Assembly: GCA_031261145.1 (NCBI GenBank)
Contig: JAISJX010000183.1
Location: 1-5,328 of the forward strand
DNA length: 5,328 nt
Direction: 5' to 3'
DNA from: Tannerella sp.
Lineage (GTDB): Bacteria; Bacteroidota; Bacteroidia; Bacteroidales; Tannerellaceae
Both the position numbers and the translations under genes were made by a program. Shown here piece by piece: positions 1 through 5,328 of this stretch. Positions within the stretch are counted from its first letter, which is position 1, and each line of letters begins with the position of its first letter. A model generated the notes under the pieces. It was not told where the DNA came from. It ran no database searches and saw only the letters and a program-made list of their open reading frames with translations.

Positions 1-148
1 TTATAATGCTGATTTTGTGATATTGGACGAAAGTATCCATGACTCCGATTTCATCACGCTTTCGGACGATGTGGTAATAGCTTCCGATGCGGATATTATT
101 GATATCTTCTCGGGAATGGATGATGCTGATGTCTCAATTATGGTATGA
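1..148 (+). CDS. Acidic C-terminal end of an unidentified protein (5' partial)
   Basis: An open frame enters from the left edge (first whole codon at position 2) and stops at TGA 146-148, giving 48 residues. The tail is strikingly acidic: 12 Asp and 1 Glu with no Lys or Arg, mixed with Ile, Val and Phe. I do not recognise the family and the visible part holds no known domain. Its stop overlaps the ATG of the zinc-ribbon/FHA gene (ATGA, 145-148), a layout typical of translational coupling, so it probably belongs to the same operon and pathway. One stretch, T-L-S-D at visible residues 19-22, fits the general pThr-x-x-Asp pattern favoured by many FHA domains; this is only a suggestion that it could be a ligand of the next gene's product. 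Frame and stop are clear; function is unknown. Confidence 0.75.
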   Translation, partial: YNADFVILDESIHDSDFITLSDDVVIASDADIIDIFSGMDDADVSIMV

Positions 149-657
149 TTCCTGTCAAATGCCCACATTGCAAGGTTGGTTTAAAAGTAGATGAAACGAA
201 AATCCCGGAAGGGATATCCTCTTTTAAATGTCCTAAATGTAAGCAAGAAATATCTGTTTCATTATTAGAGAAAAAGCGGGAACAACATTCTGAGACTGAG
301 ACGATAGTCCTACAGCCCCTAAAAAAAGAATGTGGTAAATTAATGGTTCTCCGGAATGCAGATACTCCGGAACAGATATTTTGTTTGTTGGAAGGCATCT
401 CTATTGTTGGACGGAAAGCATCTGTTTCAGAGGCAAATATCTGTATAGAGACGGAAGATAAATTGATGAGTCGAAGTCATATACGGATAGAAGTGAAGAA
501 AAACGCCCAGGGCGGAGTGATTCATTTGCTTTCGGATAATCAAAGTAAGAACCGGACTTTGTATAATGGAAATTACATGGAAAAAGGAGAGATTATGATA
601 TTAAAAGATAATGATGAGATTGTTATTGGGCATACTGTACTTCGATTTAATGAATAG
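145..657 (+). CDS. Zinc-ribbon and FHA domain protein
   Basis: This 170-residue cytoplasmic protein is a likely phosphothreonine reader. The N-terminus has a zinc ribbon: CPHC at residues 6-9 and CPKC at 29-32, similar to the short ribbons of the MJ0042 type. After a charged linker (about 43-65), an FHA domain fills about 66-170. Its landmarks are G89-R90, S109-R-S-H112, and S134-K-N136 followed by N141-G142; in known FHA domains the Arg, Ser, His and Asn form the phosphopeptide-binding loops. The usual Gly after the loop Asn is Arg137 here. No catalytic domain is present, so it is an adaptor. The start is the ATG overlapping the upstream stop; it places the first Cys pair at residue 6 and no obvious Shine-Dalgarno sequence precedes it, consistent with coupling. 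The PP2C gene follows after 15 bp and a Ser/Thr kinase after that, which supports phospho-dependent signalling. The gene is AT-rich compared with the phosphatase gene. The partner protein is unknown. Confidence 0.9.
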   Translation: MIPVKCPHCKVGLKVDETKIPEGISSFKCPKCKQEISVSLLEKKREQHSETETIVLQPLKKECGKLMVLRNADTPEQIFCLLEGISIVGRKASVSEANICIETEDKLMSRSHIRIEVKKNAQGGVIHLLSDNQSKNRTLYNGNYMEKGEIMILKDNDEIVIGHTVLRFNE

Positions 658-672
658 AAAAAGGTTGTAACC

Positions 673-1476
673 ATGAATATAACACTTGAACGTCCTTACG
701 CTATCAGCGAAAAAGGGGGAAGGCAGAACAATGAAGATTCTATCTTTCCTTTGTCCGAATGGGTAACTTCCGGGCAGAAGCTATTTATCGTCTGTGATGG
801 CGTAGGCGGAGCAGAAAAAGGAGAAATTGCCAGTTCGCTGGCCTGCGAGTCTTTTCAGACATTCTTCTCTACCTTTATCAGTGTCGATCCCACCAAGGAA
901 TTGATCACTAAAGCAGTACAATATACCGAAACCCGTTTTGACGAATACATCGCCGCGCACCCCGAAGCCAAGGGCATGGCGACTACGCTGACAATGGCCT
1001 ATATCGGCGAATCGGGCATCACCATCGCGCATATCGGGGACAGCCGCATCTATCAGTTCCGCGGCGGGAAGGCTATCTATCAGACCGAAGACCATTCGTT
1101 AGTCAATTCTTTACTGAAGCTGGGGCAGATTACCCCCGAAGAAGCAACCACTCATCCCCAAAAAAATGTGATACTCCGCGCGATTCAAGGGACAGGCTGT
1201 CCGACGGAGGCCGACGTAGTGTTACTAACCGATATTCGACCGGGCGATTATCTCTTTATGTGCACGGATGGCGTGACGGAATGTATTAAAAATGAGGTTC
1301 TTTCCCGTATTTTTTCAGGAACCGGAACAACCGAAAGCATAAAAAATACCATTGTGGAGGCTTGCATTGAAAAAGCGCGTGACAACTACTCTTTTTACGT
1401 TCTGCCCATCCAGAATGTTCAAAATTCACAAAATTATAAGCAATTTCTTTTCTCTTTTCTTTCTATTTACATATAA
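673..1476 (+). CDS. PP2C-family Ser/Thr protein phosphatase
   Basis: This is a soluble cytoplasmic PPM/PP2C phosphatase that should remove phosphate from Ser/Thr residues, probably opposing the kinase at 1521-3395. Family motifs occur in order: G16-R-Q-N-N-E-D22, C41-D-G-V-G-G46, G101-M-A-T-T-L106, H120-I-G-D-S-R125, D140-H-S142, T198-D-G200 and D237-N238. The metal-binding Asp residues expected at D22, D42, D199 and D237 are all present, so it should be active. No membrane segment or extra domain is seen. The start at 673 puts the first motif near residue 16, as usual for bacterial members, with a weak AAGG 8 bases upstream. The catalytic fold should end near residue 247, after the final strand (FYVLPI, 241-246). 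The last 20 residues, rich in Asn, Gln and Phe, are encoded by very AT-rich DNA and look like read-through into the promoter region of the kinase gene. The T6SS-type phosphatase PppA belongs to the same family, but no T6SS structural gene is visible here. Confidence 0.93.
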   Translation: MNITLERPYAISEKGGRQNNEDSIFPLSEWVTSGQKLFIVCDGVGGAEKGEIASSLACESFQTFFSTFISVDPTKELITKAVQYTETRFDEYIAAHPEAKGMATTLTMAYIGESGITIAHIGDSRIYQFRGGKAIYQTEDHSLVNSLLKLGQITPEEATTHPQKNVILRAIQGTGCPTEADVVLLTDIRPGDYLFMCTDGVTECIKNEVLSRIFSGTGTTESIKNTIVEACIEKARDNYSFYVLPIQNVQNSQNYKQFLFSFLSIYI

Positions 1477-1490
1477 ATGATGTACCTTTG
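1460..1490 (+). promoter_or_regulatory. Bacteroidetes-type promoter for the kinase gene
   Basis: TACCTTTG at 1483-1490 exactly fits the Bacteroidetes -7 element TAnnTTTG. TTTC at 1460-1463 matches three of four bases of the -33 TTTG element, with a 19-base spacer, within the usual range. The flanking DNA is very AT-rich (11 G/C in the 60 bases 1421-1480). Transcription would start near 1495-1500, leaving a leader of about 20-25 bases before the ATG at 1521. The -33 box lies inside the 3' end of the phosphatase frame. Both boxes are seen in the sequence; promoter activity is inferred. Confidence 0.65.
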
Positions 1491-1509
1491 TGCGAATGAA
1501 CCTGATTAC

Positions 1510-1515
1510 GGAGAG
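1510..1515 (+). promoter_or_regulatory. Shine-Dalgarno-like GGAGAG before the kinase ATG
   Basis: GGAGAG lies 5 bases before the ATG at 1521. It favours that ATG over the in-frame GTG at 1515, which overlaps the motif. The argument is moderate because Bacteroidetes rely little on Shine-Dalgarno pairing. None of the other starts in the window has such a strong match. Confidence 0.4.
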
Positions 1516-1520
1516 TGATT

Positions 1521-3395
1521 ATGTACTTAGCAAGCGGACATAATTTGCAGAATGGGAAATACAAATTGACCAAAGTTATTGGCCAAGGCGGTTTTAGTAT
1601 CACATATTCAGGCGTCTGGACTACAGGAGTAAAAGGACAACTGGGTACGGTGAAGACAGATGTCCCTATCTGCATCAAAGAATATTTTTTCAAGGACTAC
1701 TGTTCACGCGACGAAAGTAGTTCGAATGTGCTGGTTCATTCCGAAACCGGAAAGGTTCTTTTTGATAAATTCAAAGAGAAACTGATAAAAGAAGCAACCA
1801 TCCTTTCGGATGTTCATCATCCTTATATCGTGAATGTTCTGGAAGTGTTTGAGGAAAACAATACGGCTTATATTGCGATGGAGCATATAACCGGTTCTTC
1901 GCTGAAGCAAATGTTGGATACCGCCGGCGTTCTTCCGGAAGCAAAGGTCATCAAATATATCTATCAGATTGGCGTAGCGCTTGAGTTTGTACATCAAAAG
2001 AATATCCTTCACTTGGACATCAAACCCAACAATATCCTGATAGACAAGAATAACAACGCCCGTTTGATTGATTTTGGCGTTAGTAAACGCTATGACGTCG
2101 AACAACACGAGACAAGCACCACCATGCTTACGCTTTCCAAGGGATTTGCCTCAATTGAGCAGTATGACAGCGAGGGAACGCAGAACTTTTCGCCCTGTCC
2201 CGATATATATTCGCTGGGTGCAACCATGTATAATTTGCTTGCAGGCGAGATTCCCACGGAGTCCATCCTGCGCGCCACAAAACCGCTTGTAAAACCTTCG
2301 GAACTGAATAAAAAAATTACGCCGAAGACGGAAGCCGTGATTATGAAAGCGATGCAAATTGATCCGGCAAAACGCTATCAATCAGTGAAGGCGATGATCA
2401 GCGAATTGGATGTTCCGTCTTATTTTGACATGACGGATGAGTACTTGATTGACAACGAAGAAAAGGTTGAAGCGTTTCCCGATGAAGTAACCGAAGTCTA
2501 TAACGGCAGTTCCCACACGGCTCAATCGCCGGGTGTGGATGAGACCGTTGTCGGTGCGGGTACGGCTGCAACGAATAAACGGCCTAATATCCGGGTAAAG
2601 AAACGGAAGCGGAGAATATTGATTCCGCTGCTTATCTTCTTTTTTGCTTTTGTCGGATGTGCGGTGACTTACCTGTTTGATGCGGATCAATCGAAGGGTA
2701 TCAATCAGCTACGCAATTTAGTAGCGGATGTGGTCGGGCAAAACAGAGATAATCAGGTGAATACGCCGCCGGAACAAAGGACGGTTTCTCCGGAGGACGA
2801 GAATCATACTACGGCGAATACAAACGATACAAAAACAGAAAATACCCAGCCTTCGGTTACGGGAACGGCCGAGCCGAAGCCGGTTACTTCTGCTGCAAAT
2901 AACGAAGACACGAAAAAAAATGATCCGAAAACACAGGCGGGAAATACCCCTGAAGTTGTAAATACCCCTGTATCAAACGAAAAAATTGATGCAGAGTATG
3001 CTCAATTGATAGCGAATGGAAAAGTCGAAATGGAACAACTGAATTTTGCCGGCGCCAGAAAAGATCTTACGAAAGCGAAAGATTTGAAACCGACCGAAGA
3101 AGCGATACGTTTGTTAATCGATTTGGATACAAAAGAAAATGAAAAGAAAATTGCAGATAAAAAAGCCGAGTATGTAATCTATGAAAATTTGCCGCTTGGA
3201 AATTATTTCATTGCCCGTAAAATATCAACAGGACTATTTGGCGCTGTTGATTCAAAAGGAAATGAGGTAATTACATGTAAATATTTGAATGCGGTGAAAT
3301 CCAAAGAGGGACGGGCTTTTGAACGGGAAGACAATCTGTATGATATTTATAATAAGAATGGAGGATTGGCAGGCCAAGGGTTTACCACCTATTAA
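1521..3395 (+). CDS. Transmembrane Ser/Thr protein kinase with TPR-like and WG-like C-terminal part
   Basis: This 624-residue single-pass inner membrane kinase should phosphorylate Ser/Thr of cytoplasmic targets. Residues 15-300 form the kinase domain: glycine loop G21-Q-G-G-F25, ATP-binding Lys53, helix C Glu91, catalytic loop H164-L-D166-I-K168-P-N-N171, D184-F-G186, I-E213-Q-Y, D228 and R285. All key catalytic residues are present. The loop reads HLD rather than HRD, so it is a non-RD kinase. About 30 residues separate the glycine loop from Lys53, longer than in classical kinases but, as I recall, common in Bacteroidetes homologues. A Thr-rich activation loop (about 196-205) may be autophosphorylated. 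A basic patch (359-365) precedes one membrane helix (about 366-386), placing the kinase in the cytoplasm and the rest in the periplasm. Then come an Asn/Thr/Pro/Glu-rich linker (about 398-488), a TPR-like helical piece (about 489-538) and a WG-like repeat (about 570-614), possibly the sensor. GTG 1515 is the alternative start, adding two residues. Confidence 0.93.
   Translation: MYLASGHNLQNGKYKLTKVIGQGGFSITYSGVWTTGVKGQLGTVKTDVPICIKEYFFKDYCSRDESSSNVLVHSETGKVLFDKFKEKLIKEATILSDVHHPYIVNVLEVFEENNTAYIAMEHITGSSLKQMLDTAGVLPEAKVIKYIYQIGVALEFVHQKNILHLDIKPNNILIDKNNNARLIDFGVSKRYDVEQHETSTTMLTLSKGFASIEQYDSEGTQNFSPCPDIYSLGATMYNLLAGEIPTESILRATKPLVKPSELNKKITPKTEAVIMKAMQIDPAKRYQSVKAMISELDVPSYFDMTDEYLIDNEEKVEAFPDEVTEVYNGSSHTAQSPGVDETVVGAGTAATNKRPNIRVKKRKRRILIPLLIFFFAFVGCAVTYLFDADQSKGINQLRNLVADVVGQNRDNQVNTPPEQRTVSPEDENHTTANTNDTKTENTQPSVTGTAEPKPVTSAANNEDTKKNDPKTQAGNTPEVVNTPVSNEKIDAEYAQLIANGKVEMEQLNFAGARKDLTKAKDLKPTEEAIRLLIDLDTKENEKKIADKKAEYVIYENLPLGNYFIARKISTGLFGAVDSKGNEVITCKYLNAVKSKEGRAFEREDNLYDIYNKNGGLAGQGFTTY
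2942..2977 (+). repeat. In-frame 18-bp imperfect tandem repeat in the kinase linker
   Basis: The 11-mer AAATACCCCTG occurs at 2942-2952 and again at 2960-2970, exactly 18 bases apart, so it keeps the reading frame. It encodes N-T-P twice, six residues apart, in the periplasmic linker. The remaining 7 bases of each unit differ, so this is a decayed or partial duplication. It suggests that linker length can vary, but with only two copies the point is weak. Confidence 0.5.
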
Positions 3396-3408
3396 AAAGA
3401 GAAAGTAT

Positions 3409-4353
3409 ATGAAGAAGATACTACTGTTTTGCCTGTTATTTGTACCGCTTAGCGTAGCAGCGCAGCAAGAAACGGACTATAACCAGAAAGGCGATGAAGC
3501 AATGAAACGAAAGGATTACCGGGAAGCCAGAATGTGGTATGAAGAAGGCGCCGCCTCTTGTAATACGTATAGTATTAACCAATTGACATATATCTGGGTG
3601 AACGATGAGAGTATGCGCGTATCCATGCGTACGGTGATGCGTAAATGCCAGACTTGCCTGAGTGATTTGGCTGTGGAGCAAAAAGATACCACTGCGATGA
3701 AGAGACTTGTCAGTTATTATGAGAAGGGGGTCGTTGAAAAAAATGAAGCCGCCGCTAATTACTGGAGAACTCAATTGGATGAAATTCGTAATCCATACGT
3801 TGCTACGATGCAATCCCAGTCTTCGAAAGAAAGGATGAAATTTTTTGTCGGCTATGAGGGTTCCATCGACATTGCGCCTTTTGGACTTCAGGTCGGCGGG
3901 TTAGGGGATAAGATCGGTTGGTATGCACGTTTCCGTACGAATATGTCTGTCCGTAGTGCGACGGAAGGTGTTGAATGTAAAGACAGTAACGGCGGAACGA
4001 TTCCGGCGTTCGACAGCAATAAGACTTATTACCGGTTTACGGATGGAGCAGGAAAAGCAAATACATTGATCGGAACGGCAGGTATGATGTTTAAAACTGT
4101 GCCTAACTTGTATTTATCGGTCGGTGGCGGCTACTGGATGCGGAATATTTTGTATGAATACGAAACGTATGACGGCAATACATTGAATGTGTTATCGACC
4201 GGATGGGCTAAAAATGTGGATGCTTCCCGGAATGGTGTTGCCATTGATTTGGATTTGACGGGCGTTGCGGGGATATTTTACGGGACAATCGGATGCAGCG
4301 TTTTAAATTTTGAATACGTTTATCCGAGCGTAGGTATTGGTTTTGTGTTTTAA
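3409..4353 (+). CDS. Secreted TPR plus beta-barrel-like outer membrane protein
   Basis: This is a 314-residue exported protein I cannot assign to a named family. Residues 1-18 are a signal peptide (K2-K3, hydrophobic core, V-A-A, then Q19-Q20), so it leaves the cytoplasm by Sec. About 23-125 is helical and TPR/Sel1-like, with the pattern N-x-x-G-D-x-A followed by Y-x-x-A (residues 25-41), and carries C51, C80 and C83. From about 143 to 314 the sequence becomes rich in Gly and in alternating aromatic and polar residues, with short strand-like stretches (143-150, 168-180, 219-229, 234-245, 300-314), and ends in Phe (GIGFVF). This is typical of a small outer membrane barrel. The likely layout is a periplasmic TPR part and a membrane barrel. 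An in-frame ATG at 3319 exists but lies inside the kinase gene and would bury the signal peptide, so 3409 is chosen. Spacing is 13 bp from the kinase stop and 12 bp to the lipoprotein gene, indicating an operon. Its role in the kinase pathway is inferred from position. Confidence 0.85.
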   Translation: MKKILLFCLLFVPLSVAAQQETDYNQKGDEAMKRKDYREARMWYEEGAASCNTYSINQLTYIWVNDESMRVSMRTVMRKCQTCLSDLAVEQKDTTAMKRLVSYYEKGVVEKNEAAANYWRTQLDEIRNPYVATMQSQSSKERMKFFVGYEGSIDIAPFGLQVGGLGDKIGWYARFRTNMSVRSATEGVECKDSNGGTIPAFDSNKTYYRFTDGAGKANTLIGTAGMMFKTVPNLYLSVGGGYWMRNILYEYETYDGNTLNVLSTGWAKNVDASRNGVAIDLDLTGVAGIFYGTIGCSVLNFEYVYPSVGIGFVF

Positions 4354-4365
4354 AATAAAAGCGAA

Positions 4366-5328
4366 ATGAAACGGAACAATAAAAATATATTTTTACTTAT
4401 CGGGTTGTCGGTGTGCATTTTGAATGCGTGTATAGAAGACCCGAAATATTCAACGGATATCCGGAACGTTGAAAAACCAAGCCTTGGCGTTTTGACGTTA
4501 GTTGGCAATACCGCTACATCTATATCGTTAAAGTCCTCTGTTGAAGAGGCTAACGGTTCGCTTGTGACGGAACGAGGATTCTGCTACGGATTGGCTCCGT
4601 CGGTGAATGTTACAAGCCGTACCTTACAAGCCGGCGACGGTATTGGCGACTTTAGCGGTACGATTGAGGGATTGCTGGCTGATACAACGTATTATGTTTG
4701 TGCGTATGCAAAAAATGAAAAAGGATATTCGTATGGGGAAGAAAAAGCCGTTCCTACGAATAAGGGATTAGGTACAGTTCGTACCTTGGAACCCTTTGTT
4801 ATTCATGCTACAACTGCAAAAGGCGGTGGAAATATCGAACTGCCCGGAGAAGGAACGATTACGGAGCGTGGCCTTTATATTGACACGGTGGCAACGATGG
4901 CAACGAAAAGCGTCGTTCTCAGTACGATGACGACGGATTCTTTTGTTTGTAACCTGATTGGGTTGAAACCCTCTACCCGGTATTATGTGCAGGCATTTGT
5001 GACCAATTCGTTTGGCGCATTTAGAAATACGGATGTCAAAACATTCGAGACGACTCACGGGCGGCCTGAAGTCGATTCGGTCACCTTGACGATTGGATAT
5101 ACGGATGTTGTACTTGTTTCCCGGTTGAAGGCTGAGGGCGATGAACCGATTCTTACAGTGAATGGTTATGGTTTCTGTCTGAGTAACAACTCCGAACCGA
5201 CGATTGAGGATGCAGATACCGTCATTTATGTCAGCGCCACAAGTACCGGAGAGTTCAGCGGCACAATAGGAAACCTGATCTCTCAGCAGTGGTATTACGT
5301 CCGTCCGTTTGCTACCAACCGATTAGGT
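4366..5328 (+). CDS. Lipoprotein with FN3-like repeats (3' partial)
   Basis: The first 321 residues are visible; the frame is still open at the window edge. A lipoprotein signal peptide is clear: basic K2-R3, hydrophobic 8-18, then lipobox L19-N-A-C22, so Cys22 should be lipidated. It is followed by I-E-D; acidic residues just after the Cys resemble the surface-export signal of Bacteroidetes lipoproteins, so the cell surface is the likely location. The body is three repeats of about 90-95 residues (about 38-131, 135-229, 233-321) with the plan G-F/L-x-Y..., (F)SGTIxGL, T-x-YYVxAxAxNxxG, the FN3-like module common in surface proteins of this phylum. No enzyme domain is visible, although one could follow downstream. 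The start at 4366 lies 12 bp after the upstream stop, with an A-rich leader. It could bind a partner, a glycan or the neighbouring outer membrane protein; the ligand cannot be told from sequence. Confidence 0.85.
   Translation, partial: MKRNNKNIFLLIGLSVCILNACIEDPKYSTDIRNVEKPSLGVLTLVGNTATSISLKSSVEEANGSLVTERGFCYGLAPSVNVTSRTLQAGDGIGDFSGTIEGLLADTTYYVCAYAKNEKGYSYGEEKAVPTNKGLGTVRTLEPFVIHATTAKGGGNIELPGEGTITERGLYIDTVATMATKSVVLSTMTTDSFVCNLIGLKPSTRYYVQAFVTNSFGAFRNTDVKTFETTHGRPEVDSVTLTIGYTDVVLVSRLKAEGDEPILTVNGYGFCLSNNSEPTIEDADTVIYVSATSTGEFSGTIGNLISQQWYYVRPFATNRLG
4477..5328 (+). repeat. Array of three diverged FN3-like modules within the lipoprotein gene
   Basis: Three coding repeats lie at about 4477-4758, 4768-5052 and 5062-5328 (cut). 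Matching positions include G71-F72-C73, G169-L170 and G269-F270-C271; FSGTIEGL (96-103) and FSGTIGNL (297-304); and YYV at 109-111, 206-208 and 310-312 followed by A/P-F/Y and N-x-x-G. The repetition is clear in protein but weak in DNA, so the duplications are old. Repeat 2 lacks the FSGT motif and the Cys after G-L. Confidence 0.7.

Noticed and set aside
781..1095. Open frame on the - strand opposite the phosphatase gene
   Set aside because: No recognisable domain, and the + strand carries a fully conserved PP2C enzyme over the same bases; other - strand frames opposite the kinase and envelope genes were dismissed for the same reason.
1451..1468. T-rich tract as a terminator after the phosphatase gene
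   Set aside because: No G/C-rich stem precedes it; it fits better as the AT-rich upstream part of the promoter.
1515..1520. GTG start for the kinase, two codons upstream
   Set aside because: It overlaps the GGAGAG motif and is weaker than the ATG at 1521; the product would differ by two residues only.
1496..1543. A 15-codon open frame right after the promoter, overlapping the kinase start
   Set aside because: It is too short to judge, has no sign of attenuation or a pairing leader structure, and may be chance.
2068..2292. Second + strand frame inside the kinase gene
   Set aside because: It overlaps conserved kinase motifs in another frame and its translation shows no domain.
145..3395. Type VI secretion regulatory module (PpkA/PppA/Fha-like)
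   Set aside because: Only the general kinase, phosphatase and FHA roles match; no secretion component is visible and the downstream genes are envelope proteins.
3319..3408. Upstream in-frame ATG extending the outer membrane protein by 30 residues into the kinase gene
   Set aside because: It would overlap the kinase end by 77 bases and bury a clear signal peptide that starts at 3409.

Overview
The window looks like a Bacteroidales chromosome segment (Bacteroides, Parabacteroides or Dysgonomonas-like). Evidence: a TAnnTTTG promoter box upstream of the kinase gene, A-rich or absent ribosome binding sites, a kinase of the style seen in Bacteroidetes (HLD catalytic loop, IEQY motif, WG-like tail), and a lipoprotein made of FN3-like repeats typical of that phylum. 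All genes are on the + strand and almost the whole window is coding. I found no RNA gene, insertion sequence, CRISPR array or convincing terminator hairpin.

Layout. 1-148 is the acidic C-terminal end of an unidentified protein; its stop overlaps the next start (ATGA). 145-657 encodes a zinc-ribbon plus FHA protein (170 aa). 673-1476 encodes a PP2C-type Ser/Thr phosphatase (267 aa) with an odd AT-rich 3' end. A promoter lies across the phosphatase stop codon. 1521-3395 encodes a transmembrane Ser/Thr kinase (624 aa) with TPR-like and WG-like sequence outside the membrane. 3409-4353 encodes a secreted TPR plus beta-barrel-like outer membrane protein (314 aa). 4366-5328 is the first 321 residues of a lipoprotein with three FN3-like repeats, cut by the window edge.

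How the genes may work together (inference). Kinase writes phosphothreonine, PP2C erases it and FHA reads it, so the first part is a complete phospho-Thr signalling set. The kinase crosses the inner membrane and is followed at 12-13 bp spacing by an outer membrane protein and a probable surface lipoprotein. This suggests one operon linking envelope or surface events to cytoplasmic Ser/Thr phosphorylation. The kinase and the outer membrane protein both carry TPR-like sequence expected in the periplasm, which is a possible contact point. The internal promoter would let the kinase and envelope genes be expressed separately from the FHA/phosphatase genes. The signal, the phosphorylated targets and the identity of the acidic upstream protein cannot be read from this window.
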